Below are positions 7,849-18,400 of a stretch of DNA of 64,000 nt, one piece after another. The position numbers and the translations under genes are program-made. Numbering within the stretch: position 1 is the stretch's first letter; each line of letters begins with the position of its first letter. The notes under the pieces were generated by a model that did not search any database, was not told the DNA's origin, and saw nothing but the letters and a program-made list of their open reading frames with translations. The stretch comes from Mucilaginibacter polytrichastri (GTDB taxonomy: Bacteria > Bacteroidota > Bacteroidia > Sphingobacteriales > Sphingobacteriaceae): NCBI RefSeq assembly GCF_001911425.1, contig NZ_MPPL01000001.1, positions 2,403,435 to 2,467,434 on the forward strand, in the 5' to 3' direction.

Positions 7849-9806
7849 TCGTCATAAATAAATCGCCATACAATTCCAAGCTTTTTCATTTGGTAGGTCA
7901 GTGCAGGTGCTGGCACACCAAGCAGTACTGCTGCACCACCCTTTCCAGAAACTTTACCATTAGTTTGACGAAGTGCCTCAACAATGCTTTCCGGTTTAAA
8001 TGGGTCGACATGGCTTTTCAGCGTAATTTCGGGATTAGACGGCAAATCAAATTCTTCTTCAAGATCAATAGACGAAATTTCGGCAGTATCTGTTAGCAGT
8101 ACAGCTCTTTCAATTACGTGCTGAAGTTCTCTGATATTTCCAGGCCAGGAATAGGCTTCCATCTGATCCATAACTTCAGGAGTAAAGCCTCTGATATTTT
8201 TACCCGTTTGAAGGATATTGGCTTCGAGAAAATGCACAGCAAGAATTTTAATATCACTGCGGCGTTCTCTAAGCGGAGCAAGTGTAATCGGAAATACGTT
8301 GATCCGGTAATAAAGATCCATTCTGAAATTACCTTCACTAATTGCTTTGTGAAGATTGCGGTTGGTTGCCGCAACTATTCGTACATCCGCTTTTAAAGTA
8401 GTCCTACCCCCTATCCGTTCAAACTCCTTTTCTTGAATGACACGGAGAAGTTTACTTTGCAAGGCAAGCGGCATTTCACCTATTTCGTCCAAAAAAATGG
8501 TGCCGCCATTGGCCTGTTCAAATTTACCAATTTTCTTTTCGCGGGCGTCGGTAAATGCACCCTTTTCATGCCCAAAAAGCTCTGATTCCATGAGATCTGC
8601 GGGAATAGCTGCACAGTTTACTTTTATCAAGGGATATACCTTACGTTCAGAGAGCGAATGTAACACATGAACAAGGCCTTCCTTCCCAACACCTGTTTCG
8701 CCAAGTATTAAAACGGTCGTTTCAAATGCAGCTACCTGATAGATACGGTTCAGAGAATCAATTAATCTGGCACTTTGGCCAACTATTCCAGGAAATTTTA
8801 ACTGTGTGCTTTTACTTTTTTCAACTTGTTGACCTATATCTGAGGTTCCCTGTGAGGAAAGATCTGCATTAAAAATGTAACGTGCCGCGTTGGAGATAAG
8901 GGGCTTCAACCGGAGTATTGTTTCAATACTGCCCGCATTGAAACTGTCGAAATCGTTATTGTAAAAATAAAATAAAAGGTTTTTACTATCTAACAAAAGC
9001 GGTAATTCAATTCCAGACTTTAACGCTAGTTCTTCCTTAAGGGTCAGCGAAACTTTACTTTTGTAGCTTTCATCGATAAATTCATCCAGCACGTAAAATT
9101 GAGGCAGAAATTTGGTTCGGGCAGCATCATTAAATTCCTGGTAGTCCTTATCTTGCAGGTTGGCACTTTCGAAAAGATGTTGTCCGTCAATTTCTTTGTA
9201 ATCGTTTGGACCTATCCTCCTGATGATATATACTTTAAATTTGTCAATATTATCGAGATCAGAGAATACGACCAGATAATCGTAGGCAAGCAAGGGTTCA
9301 AGTGCTTTAGCAAGTTGCAGTACTTTTTTACCAGTTGAAAATGCCAGCTTAATGTTATTCACCAGGATATCAGACACCCATTGCTCTGATTTTGAAATAA
9401 TATCTTTTTCCTGAGCATGGCGATATTTTGCAATTTCTATGGCTGTAAGCACATCTTTCTCACGAAAAGGTTTGACAAGAAAACCATATGGGTTAGTTTC
9501 CTTCGCAAGTTCAAAAACAGAGGGATTGGAATTTGCCGAAAGGTAAATGAACGGTATGCCCAATTTATTTAACGATATGGCCAAATCGATTCCCGTTAAT
9601 TTACCTTTTAGAAATATATCAACAATTACAATGTCGACAACCGACTTCTCAAAAAATTTATAAGCCTGATCAACTGACTTTGCAATAAAGCTGACTGCAT
9701 AGCCAGATCTTTCCAGGATAATACTCAGGCTGTTTGCCTCGATGAAGTGATCTTCAACTATTAAAACTGATGTATTTGTTCCTTGCTGTACCGGAATATT
9801 GGCCAT
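7845..9806 (-). CDS. Sigma-54-dependent response regulator (receiver-GAF-like-AAA+-HTH)
   Basis: A 653-residue NtrC-family activator. The receiver domain covers residues 12-130 with phospho-acceptor D63 (IVDIFLKG) and the conserved Lys in LVKPF. Residues 145-320 look GAF-like. The AAA+ domain has Walker A GETGVGKE (369-376) and Walker B TIFLDEIGE (436-444). The sigma-54 contact loop reads GAFTDA at 416-421 instead of GAFTGA, which is unusual. The C-terminus carries a Fis-like HTH (GKGGAAVLLGVPAPAL). The gene is directly upstream of, and overlaps, the histidine kinase, which is probably its partner. It is divergent from the tandem-GAF activator at 10.3 kb across a 460-bp spacer with a palindrome. 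Confidence 0.93.
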   Translation of the reverse strand: MANIPVQQGTNTSVLIVEDHFIEANSLSIILERSGYAVSFIAKSVDQAYKFFEKSVVDIVIVDIFLKGKLTGIDLAISLNKLGIPFIYLSANSNPSVFELAKETNPYGFLVKPFREKDVLTAIEIAKYRHAQEKDIISKSEQWVSDILVNNIKLAFSTGKKVLQLAKALEPLLAYDYLVVFSDLDNIDKFKVYIIRRIGPNDYKEIDGQHLFESANLQDKDYQEFNDAARTKFLPQFYVLDEFIDESYKSKVSLTLKEELALKSGIELPLLLDSKNLLFYFYNNDFDSFNAGSIETILRLKPLISNAARYIFNADLSSQGTSDIGQQVEKSKSTQLKFPGIVGQSARLIDSLNRIYQVAAFETTVLILGETGVGKEGLVHVLHSLSERKVYPLIKVNCAAIPADLMESELFGHEKGAFTDAREKKIGKFEQANGGTIFLDEIGEMPLALQSKLLRVIQEKEFERIGGRTTLKADVRIVAATNRNLHKAISEGNFRMDLYYRINVFPITLAPLRERRSDIKILAVHFLEANILQTGKNIRGFTPEVMDQMEAYSWPGNIRELQHVIERAVLLTDTAEISSIDLEEEFDLPSNPEITLKSHVDPFKPESIVEALRQTNGKVSGKGGAAVLLGVPAPALTYQMKKLGIVWRFIYDE

Positions 9807-10267
9807 AAAGTTAAGTTTACATTATCTGTTGCGGAACATTAGGGAGTTGCTGATGATATAAAGCCTCAAAGTACCTATGAAAATATGATGCCATTTCTAA
9901 CCAATTGAACCTATGCCACTTATTTATCGAACCATTGATATTTGAAACGATATATCGTTTTTTTAGAATAGATAAACGTCATTTCGCTTTTTTAACTTTG
10001 ATATCTATCGATGACTTCATTACGGTGTATCTTAAAGTTTACTTATAACCTGATCTAAATGGACACACGAAAATCATATACATTTAGTTATCAATACTTT
10101 AAAAGTATAAATACATTGGCTTTAAAATATTAAGTTACGAAAAGAATTGCAAACCAAACGATTTGAACTCAAAGTTTATCATCCAATAATTACGATATTT
10201 GGTAACGTAATCTAAATTTACTAAATTTACTCTTAATAAGTAACTATAAACTTTAATCAGCTCAACT
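9807..10267. other. Divergent promoter region between two sigma-54 activator genes
   Basis: This 461-bp A/T-rich spacer serves the response regulator (leftward) and the tandem-GAF activator (rightward). It contains a perfect 16-bp palindrome at 9945-9960 and a related site at 9976-9993. I found no convincing sigma-54 -24/-12 element (GG-N10-GC) and no gene. Confidence 0.5.
9945..9960. promoter_or_regulatory. Perfect 16-bp palindrome, candidate operator
   Basis: AAACGATATATCGTTT is a perfect inverted repeat. It fits a pattern ACGNNATWTCGYTTT also seen at 9976-9990 and at 15309-15323, upstream of the second tandem-GAF gene. The shared pattern upstream of two paralogous activators suggests a common regulator or autoregulation. 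This is inference from three short sites in A/T-rich DNA. Confidence 0.45.
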
Positions 10268-13200
10268 ATGGAGAATTATTTACCTCAAATATTTTCACTG
10301 AGCAATGAGATATCAGCCATTGGTAATGAGGACCAACTTGAAAGCTTCATGACCGGAAGTTTAAACGACTTGATTCCCTTTACTACCGCGCACATTCTAA
10401 AAATCGGCAGGCAAAAAAAAACTAAAGAGACTATTTATACCTATTATTCAAAAAAATTTGTACCAGACGACTTATATGTCGAAAATAAGAATGTCGAGAA
10501 TAAACTGGAAAGTTGGGCCGAAAGAGCGATAGAACATGGCTTAATTATACATAAAGGCCCTAATGACTTTAAGCCTGAATTAAGCTTTACAAGCCATGAA
10601 ATTCAAGTTGGAAATACAAAAATCAACGACTATATCATCATTCCATTATCTGATCATTCTGATAGTGCAATAATTATTATTTTAAGCTTTGCGGATCCAA
10701 TAGAATTCAATGCAGATAAACAAACATTAATAGATACACTTGGAAGGCAACTGTTTTTAGTTTTGAAAAACATTCAAAACAGTAAAGACTCCAATCTTAA
10801 ACGCGTCGAAGATGAGTTTCTCAGTTCATTATCAGCAGAGATTTCCGAAACAAAAACGAAACTTCAGTTATCAGAAGTAATTTATAGAAACCTGAAAAAG
10901 TCTGCTTTAGGCTTCGATATCTACCTAACATTCATTAATGAGTTAGATGGGACACATACACTGGCATTACCTGACAAACATGGTTATAATTATTATAGCC
11001 AAATTTGGAGCGCGCATACCTTTCCGTTAGATGACGGCTTTTTAGATAAGCTCGTCACTTCAAAGAAACCAAGGGAACTGAACATCAGCGCGCTGAACGC
11101 CTCAGCCCCCCCACACTCCTATTTTGCCTCCTGGCCTTCGTGCGGATATCAAAAAATGGCCGTGATTCCGATATATAACAATATCGGTGTATTCGGATTT
11201 ATCTTTATAATGTCGCCGGAACCGGAAGATCTGCTTGGTACCTATCAAACGCTCGTTAAAGGCATTACTTTCCAAGTTTCGGCCATCAATGATGTTTTCA
11301 TAGCAAATGAAATAATTAATCAGAAAGAAGAAGAAAAGAAGATTCTCCTATCTATCAGCAACGATTTTGCGATGACGAGAAACAAGGAAGATCTAACGAG
11401 AGTACTTCTCCATAAACTAAAGGTTTTAATTCCCTTCAGTGATTTTACGCTGGCTATTGCAAACAAAGAGCGAAACGTTCATAGATTATGGATCACGGAT
11501 TTTCAGCCACACCGAAAATTGCATAAAAATTTTAATTTTCTATTAGATCTTGATTTCCCGATTGATGATGGACTTATTAATGAAGTTTATGCAGCTACTG
11601 ATCCGATAGTATATCAAGTTGCCAATATGGCAAAAAGAAAAGACGCACCTGATTACATGCATTTCTTTAACGAAACCGGAGCAGTAGAACTTGTCGGCGT
11701 TAGTATGAAAAGCGGCGACCTGCATCTCGGCGGGTGGTTTCTAATCAGCGATAAAAAAGGGGTCTTTCAAAAAAAAGAACTGGAAATCATGAAATCAATT
11801 TCAAGCCAGTTATCAATAGCAACGGCCAATATTCTGGCGAATGAAAGAATTCTTAAACATGAAAATGAAAAATCGCAGCTACTCAAATTAAGTAACCATA
11901 TCACAGCATTTGTGAGTAAGCATCAATTGCTTCACGTACTTGAAAATGAATTGAAATTAATGATCCCATTCGACTACGTGATGCTATTTTTCCATAATGA
12001 AATTGGAAATGAGCTATACCTTCATTCTGCAAAACTAAAATTAGAAGAAAATCCATTACTAAAACGTGTAGAAACAGAATACTTTCCGGAAGACGTTACC
12101 GAACTCTTACCGCTTGACGACAACGGAGTAATTTTTAATGCCGAACATATTGGTTCGGTCAAAAATCAGCAAACATCGCTATTTGAGTTAAATGCCATTC
12201 GCGAATTTGTAGGAGTTTCCCTTTTTGACGGTGATAAGGTAGTAGGTCGGTTTTACCTGCTTGCTAAAAATGAACACTCGTATCGCAAAAGCCAATTAGG
12301 CCTGATCAAAGGGGTATCTGACAAACTATCATTAGCTATAAAGAACATCATCAGTAATGAAGAGATTGTTGAGAAAGAACAGGAAAAATCCATACTGCTA
12401 AATATCAGCAATGAACTTTCCGGAATCAGGAATAAGAATGATATGCAATTGATACTTCAGGAAAGCTTAAGAAAATTATTTTATTATTCTCATACCGTAA
12501 CAGGGATCTCCGACCTCATAAAACAGACTTACACAGGCTATCTCTTCGATCCCAATTCGGCAAGCAGATCACACAAGGACTACACGCATCTATTTAATTC
12601 TGACCACCCCATTAATAATCCCCTTATTCGCCTGGTTCTTAACGCTAAAACGCCTGTCATATTTGACCTTGATGAGCTTAAAAGTGAGGATATTCCGTCG
12701 TGGATCAAGATGAATTACGAAAGTGGGCTAAGGGAAATGGTCATGACAGAACTGTATGTACGGAACAAGCATCTTGGCTTTTTCGTTATATTTTCAAATA
12801 AAAAAGGGCTAATCAGCTCAAAAGCACTTAAACTCATTAAGGGGATCACCAGCCAGGTATCGATAGCATTGGCCAATCTGATCGCTAACGAGGAAATCAT
12901 TGAAAAGGAAAATGAAAAGTCAATTTTACTCGAATTGAGCAGTGAAATTGCCACGGTTAGAAACAAGAGTGACCTAACCTTTAATATCAATGAAAAGGTA
13001 AAAAAATTATTGCCAGTTAGCCACTTCGTTATAAACCTTTTCAATGATGACTTAATTAGTTATACTCCATTTCTGATTGATGTTAATTCTGTTTCTAAGG
13101 GCCACAAAGATTACGCATTTGCGGTACGCCATGAGAATATCACCGGCGTGGCGCTGACCAAACTCGGCATGATGGCAGAACAACCAACAGCTTACGATGT

Positions 13201-14488
13201 CCATGATTGGGTTGGCCGCCCTGGCTTTCCGGACATCATCAGAGTAAACATTGAATCAGGTATTAATCAGGCGGTACTTTCCACCTTAAATGACGGAAGA
13301 AAAAAGATCGGTTTTATCATCTTTTTTAATAGAAATATATTGCCCATGACAGCCGGCACCATAAACCTAATCAAGGGTATATCTGCACAGCTGACCACTG
13401 CAATAGCGAACATCATGTCAAATGAACAAATTGCTACCCAGCTTGAAGAGATTTCCAGTTATAAAAGACAATTGGAGGAAGAAAACCTTTATTTACAAGA
13501 AGAAATTGAAACCACCCACAATTACAGTGAAATAATTGGTTCAGACAAATCAATGGCTACTGTATTTCACCTGATTTCCCAAGTCGCCGAAACCTCAAGC
13601 TCGGTACTGTTGCTTGGTGAGACGGGAACAGGTAAAGAATTGATCGCAAGGGCTTTGCATAACACATCACTACGAAAAGACAAATTGATGGTTAAAGTTA
13701 ATTGTGCAACACTGCCTGCTAACCTCATCGAAAGCGAACTTTTCGGACATGAACGCGGAAGCTTTACAGGCGCGACGGAAAGAAGGATTGGCAAATTCGA
13801 ACTCGCCAATAACGGAACTATATTTTTGGACGAAATAGGCGAAATGCCGCTGGATCTTCAGGTAAAGCTTTTAAGAGCGCTCCAGGAGAAGGAAATTGAA
13901 AGAGTTGGCGGTAAGTCGGTCATCAAGGTAAACGTCCGGGTAATTGCTGCAACCAATAGAAACCTTAAGAAAGAGGTGCAACTTGGTAATTTCAGGAGCG
14001 ATCTGTTCTTTCGCCTTAATGTGTTCCCGATCACCCTTCCACCGCTTCGGGAGCGCAAAGATGATATACCCGAACTTGCAATGCACTTTCTAACAAAATA
14101 TGCGATTAAGGCTACGAAGCATGACCTAAAGTTTTCAAGCAGGGTTATTAAACAATTGGTTTCTTATCAATGGCCGGGAAATGTAAGAGAGCTCGAACAC
14201 CTCATCGAAAGAAGCATTCTCCTTGCAAACGGCCCGGTTATCAATCAAATAGACCTTCCTAACCCGGAAAATGAAGAGCAAATACAGATTCCGATGAATG
14301 ACCGGATCAGGACTATAGATGAGGTCGAGCGGGAACACATTATCGCTGTACTGAAATCGTGCAAGGGTAAAGTTGCTGGTATCGGCGGAGCGGCTCAGCT
14401 GCTAAAAATTCCCGCTACAACATTAAACTCAAAAATTGCACGGCTTAAAATAAACAAGGGTCTGATGCAAGTTTTGCCCAATACTTAA
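10268..14488 (+). CDS. Sigma-54 activator with about six tandem GAF-like domains
   Basis: A 1406-residue one-component enhancer-binding protein. The N-terminal 1050 residues are six diverged repeats of about 170 residues. Each begins with a helix of the type EKSILLxxSxxIxxxRNKxDL and ends with LIKGISxQLxxAIANI, the layout of GAF domains joined by signalling helices. A coiled coil (SYKRQLEEENLYLQEEIE) links to the AAA+ domain: Walker A GETGTGKE at about 1117-1124, sigma-54 loop GSFTGA at about 1164-1169 and Walker B TIFLDEIGE. The Fis-like HTH (GIGGAAQLLKIPATTL) ends the protein. There is no receiver, so activity is probably set by small ligands or by a partner. It is a paralogue of the protein at 15.4 kb. 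Confidence 0.9.
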   Translation: MENYLPQIFSLSNEISAIGNEDQLESFMTGSLNDLIPFTTAHILKIGRQKKTKETIYTYYSKKFVPDDLYVENKNVENKLESWAERAIEHGLIIHKGPNDFKPELSFTSHEIQVGNTKINDYIIIPLSDHSDSAIIIILSFADPIEFNADKQTLIDTLGRQLFLVLKNIQNSKDSNLKRVEDEFLSSLSAEISETKTKLQLSEVIYRNLKKSALGFDIYLTFINELDGTHTLALPDKHGYNYYSQIWSAHTFPLDDGFLDKLVTSKKPRELNISALNASAPPHSYFASWPSCGYQKMAVIPIYNNIGVFGFIFIMSPEPEDLLGTYQTLVKGITFQVSAINDVFIANEIINQKEEEKKILLSISNDFAMTRNKEDLTRVLLHKLKVLIPFSDFTLAIANKERNVHRLWITDFQPHRKLHKNFNFLLDLDFPIDDGLINEVYAATDPIVYQVANMAKRKDAPDYMHFFNETGAVELVGVSMKSGDLHLGGWFLISDKKGVFQKKELEIMKSISSQLSIATANILANERILKHENEKSQLLKLSNHITAFVSKHQLLHVLENELKLMIPFDYVMLFFHNEIGNELYLHSAKLKLEENPLLKRVETEYFPEDVTELLPLDDNGVIFNAEHIGSVKNQQTSLFELNAIREFVGVSLFDGDKVVGRFYLLAKNEHSYRKSQLGLIKGVSDKLSLAIKNIISNEEIVEKEQEKSILLNISNELSGIRNKNDMQLILQESLRKLFYYSHTVTGISDLIKQTYTGYLFDPNSASRSHKDYTHLFNSDHPINNPLIRLVLNAKTPVIFDLDELKSEDIPSWIKMNYESGLREMVMTELYVRNKHLGFFVIFSNKKGLISSKALKLIKGITSQVSIALANLIANEEIIEKENEKSILLELSSEIATVRNKSDLTFNINEKVKKLLPVSHFVINLFNDDLISYTPFLIDVNSVSKGHKDYAFAVRHENITGVALTKLGMMAEQPTAYDVHDWVGRPGFPDIIRVNIESGINQAVLSTLNDGRKKIGFIIFFNRNILPMTAGTINLIKGISAQLTTAIANIMSNEQIATQLEEISSYKRQLEEENLYLQEEIETTHNYSEIIGSDKSMATVFHLISQVAETSSSVLLLGETGTGKELIARALHNTSLRKDKLMVKVNCATLPANLIESELFGHERGSFTGATERRIGKFELANNGTIFLDEIGEMPLDLQVKLLRALQEKEIERVGGKSVIKVNVRVIAATNRNLKKEVQLGNFRSDLFFRLNVFPITLPPLRERKDDIPELAMHFLTKYAIKATKHDLKFSSRVIKQLVSYQWPGNVRELEHLIERSILLANGPVINQIDLPNPENEEQIQIPMNDRIRTIDEVEREHIIAVLKSCKGKVAGIGGAAQLLKIPATTLNSKIARLKINKGLMQVLPNT

Positions 14489-14501
14489 CATAAGAAGCCA
14501 T

Positions 14502-15023
14502 TCAGTATTGACGAAGCTTTTTGTGCATAATCATCTTGTGATCTGAAATCTTCGCTATTTCTAAGTTCTTTTCCGGGTGGACATAAAAACCGAGACCTGA
14601 ATAATATTCAAGCGACAAATTTTGAGTATCCAGGCAAATATAAATATCTTGTCGTCCGGCATTGGTTGCAATCAACTCTATTTGATTAAAAAGGGCTTTC
14701 AATAGCCCTTTACCCTGCATTTCCCTCAGGCTATACACTTGATGTATATAAATACCTGGCTCATCATCTAAAAACGAGTAAGATAAAAAAGAGGCTAGCC
14801 TGCCATACCAGGTAAGCAGCAAATAGCTTTGGGTTGAATTAGAAATTTGATCCCGAATAATAGCTGGCGTTTGATATTGATTGATCAGGTAAAATATTTT
14901 CTGCTTATCGATAGAAGATATGTTGCAATCTGACCAGATCTTGATTATCAATTCGGAAATGCGTTCAGCATCGCTTGGTATTCCCTTAATAATATTATGC
15001 ATTTCCCATTTGCTAATAGTCAA
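14502..15023 (-). CDS. GNAT-family N-acetyltransferase
   Basis: A 173-residue protein with the GNAT fold. The acetyl-CoA binding segment is visible as VYSLREMQGKGLLKALFNQ (the R/Q-x-x-G-x-G/A pattern), and a late strand with LEYYSGLGFYVHPEKNL is typical of family ends. It lies convergent to the first tandem-GAF gene, 13 bp from its stop, and divergent from the second. The start may instead be the Met at residue 7. The substrate amine is unknown. Confidence 0.82.
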   Translation of the reverse strand: MTISKWEMHNIIKGIPSDAERISELIIKIWSDCNISSIDKQKIFYLINQYQTPAIIRDQISNSTQSYLLLTWYGRLASFLSYSFLDDEPGIYIHQVYSLREMQGKGLLKALFNQIELIATNAGRQDIYICLDTQNLSLEYYSGLGFYVHPEKNLEIAKISDHKMIMHKKLRQY

Positions 15024-15443
15024 TTTTCACCATTACATTCTACGCATGTAAAAACAGTACCAACAAACAAAACACTGTATATCAATTAATTATAAATTAC
15101 ATCCTTTAATAAAGATGGCGAAATAAAGCCATACCATGATTACGTGACGCAATGAAGCTTAGTAAAGCCCAGGATGAAACCGGATAAATACTTAGTTGCA
15201 TCAAGGTAATCGCTCAATTCGCTCATAAACCAGCCAATTAATAGTAAATTCTTGGATTAAGTTATTTCAAAACAAAGATGGACAGCCGAAATCCAATTTA
15301 AAATCGTGACGATATTTCGTTTTATAAATTCTAAATTCTTGAAATAACATTTTTAGGATGACGAACGAACTCATCTAAACAACTACATTTCAGCACATTA
15401 ACCATGGCACTACTATTGAATACCCAATTGCAAAAAGACAGGT
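15024..15443. other. Divergent promoter region
   Basis: A/T-rich spacer between the acetyltransferase and the second tandem-GAF activator. It carries a GATATTTCG site at 15311-15319 related to the palindrome at 9945, and a 16-codon open frame that overlaps the activator start (separate entries). No sigma-54 promoter or stable RNA was recognised. Confidence 0.45.
15309..15323. promoter_or_regulatory. Candidate operator related to the 9945 palindrome
   Basis: ACGATATTTCGTTTT is an imperfect palindrome (one mismatch in the ACGATA/TTTCGT arms). It matches the sites at 9947-9960 and 9976-9990 under the pattern ACGNNATWTCGYTTT and lies 121-135 bp upstream of the activator start. Confidence 0.4.
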
Positions 15444-15454
15444 ATGAAAAGTGA
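15404..15454 (+). CDS. Possible 16-residue leader peptide
   Basis: ATG GCA CTA CTA opens a 16-codon frame (peptide [16 protein letters not shown]) that ends in TGA at 15452-15454, eleven bases inside the activator gene that starts at 15444. The overlap could couple translation of the two. No ribosome-binding sequence supports it, and short frames like this arise by chance, so this is only a suggestion. Confidence 0.2.
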   Translation: MALLLNTQLQKDRYEK

Positions 15455-18400
15455 ACAGATGCTAAATTATTTGCGAAAATTTCTATCCGAAGAAGATGTT
15501 TCCGATACAGTTCTTACAAATTTTCTGGATGAATTAATGAAAGTTGGCAGAGCCGATTTTCTCCAGCTAAATTTTGAGCCAATTAATGACGGCCAATTTT
15601 TAAGCTGCTTTCAGGCACATCGCAAACATATCCCTTCGCCAAATCTTTCAAAATATATAAAGGAATTTGCAGAGCAGCATGTTAATCATCATTCATTCCA
15701 ACTTTTTGACAAAACTCAGTTCATTGCGTTAGAAGCTTCGGGGAAGCCACTAAAGGGTTTCCCTTACACTTATATTATTTTTATACCCGTTCATTTAAAG
15801 CAGCAACGTACCGGCGTACTGTCATTAGGATTCATCACTGATAGCGAACCTGATACGTTCGCGGTAGAGTTGCTTGCTAATGAACTCACTATGTTGCTCA
15901 TGAAAATTCAACTGGTAAGAACGCAACTGCAATTGGAAAAAAACAATGCGTTGTTACTCAACTTCAGCCAAATGCTCAGCCCGGTTGTAAATAGACAGCA
16001 ATTGTTTATGGTTCTTCACAACCAATTGAAAAAGCAACTCGACTTTACTTATTCCACTGTGTTTATGATGAATGAGAAAGGAAGTGAGCTAAAGGATTTT
16101 CTATTTGACCCGAACACCGCGACTGTTGAAAATCCTTTTCAAAATGAATTACGTATAGGAAAGTTTCCAATTGACAGTGATATAAGCCTTGAAAGCTATC
16201 AAAATAACACTCAGCTCATCTATGATTTTGATGAACTTACAGCCAATCACAAGATATACCCATTTCTCAATTCAGACAAGACCAATGCTGATAAGACAGG
16301 ATTTTTAATCAATCTTTTTAAGGGACGAGACGTGATCGGGAACTGGATCGTGCTATTTAAAACGTCTCAAAGCCAGCATACCGGATTACTCCATTTACTT
16401 CAATTGCTTGCAGCCCAATTGACTGGCACCATTTTAAATATCATGCACCTTGAAAAGATAGAAGAACGGGAATTTGAATACGGAATTATTCAGTCGATCA
16501 ACAGTGATCTTTCGTCAAACCTAAATAAGGACGATATTCTGGGAACTATTCATTTAAAAATGAAGCATCTTTTCGATTTTGCACATCATTACGTAGCAGC
16601 TATAAACGAGGATGGGGCCACAATCGGAACTTTTTTGAAAGATTCGGAATCTAAATCCCGCTTCCACCCCAACTACAGAGCGATTACCAAAACAAAATAC
16701 CCTTTAAACGACCCCGTATTTTACAAAGGCATGCTATCCAGAGACGCCGTCATTTACGATATGGATTTGATGCTGACAAGGGGCAGCCTTCCCGAATACA
16801 TGGCGATAAACTATGAATGCGGCATCAGGAAGACGGTCGTGATCGGTCTGCACGTCGGAACAAGGATACTCGGTGTTTGGGTGATCAATCTCACTGAAAC
16901 GCAAGAAATGAATGCCAAGCAGCTAAAATTGGTAAAAGACATATCTCACCAGCTATCCATCGCCTGCGATAATCTGATAGCCAATGCCGCAGTTCTTAAA
17001 AGAAAAGCAGAAAGCGAATTTCTTCTGAAGCTAAGCGCTGATATCACAACAATCCGTACTAAACGTGACCTGTTTTCCATTATTAATAAGAATCTTAAAA
17101 AGCTATTTGATTTTGAAGAGATTGTCATTATGGCGTTGAACGAAAATTCAACCTATAGTTCCTTTTTACATTCATCCGTACTGTACGGAGCGGAGGAGTT
17201 TATTTATCCCGAATTCCCAACTCAGCAGTTTCCTTGCAATGATGGAATTTTTAATATAGCGGCTGATCACGCTTCCGCTTATGTATTTCACCTTGATGAA
17301 ATCATTAAAGACCCTAATCTCCCTCAATATCTGCTTAAGGAGTATGAGCAGGGCATCCGCACAAAAGTCGCCGTAACCCTTCGTGATAATAGCCATATCA
17401 AAGGACTACTATTCGTCAATGCCAAAGAGGAAACTATTTATACTGATCACCAGGTTGATCTAATTTATGGCGCTTCACTGCAATTTGCAACTGCGTTCTC
17501 CAATATACTGGGAAGCGAGGAAAACCAGGAACGCGAGGGAGAGCGGAATCTCCTACTTTCTTTCAGCAACCAAATTGCTGCGGTAAGGGATTACGACCAA
17601 TTATTGCAGGTTATCACTTTTCAATTAAAGAAAGTCCTCGGTTTTTCACACATTATGGTTGGTACGATGAGTGATGATGATGAATACTTTAGTGCCTATT
17701 TGCTGGACCCGGATACCAAAAACAAGAACCATCCTATCCATAGAATAAATACAATCAGGCGATTTCCGGTAGATGATGGCGTTATTAATAAAGTTTTCAC
17801 ATCCGGGTTACCGGTAACACTTGATCTGAATACTCTCGCAGAGCAGCAGGACCTTCCTGTGTATCTAAATATAAACCGGGAAAGTGGCATCAATCAGGCC
17901 ATAGCAGCACGCTTTTCAAAAGGTGTATTTGCATTTGGCTTCCTGATGATCTTTTATGAAGCAGTAACTCCGCCGGATGCCCGCGCGCTTAGCCTGATTG
18001 CAGGCCTTGCCCAGCAAATAGCGATTACTGTTTCAAATATCATTGCTAACGAAGATATTCAGAAAAAAGAAGCGGCCAAAACTAAGTTGCTAAAATTCAG
18101 TGGGGCAATTGCCAGCATTCGAAGTAAGGAAGAGCTTTCCGATGTAATCGACGAGCAGCTGATCGGACTCAAAATTTGTGAGGGCTATGAATTACGCTTG
18201 TTAACTGCTGAAAAAAAGTCCACCTATAGCTATTTATCAAACTTTTCTTCTTTTGCAGAACATGAACTTGGAAACCCGGAAGGACAGGTTTCCAGCGTCG
18301 AAGAAGTTTGCCCATTTATTGATTGTGTACTGAAATCAGGTAAACCCGCTATTTATAATTTAAAAGAGTTTCCGGTTGATGATACTACACCACAATGGAT

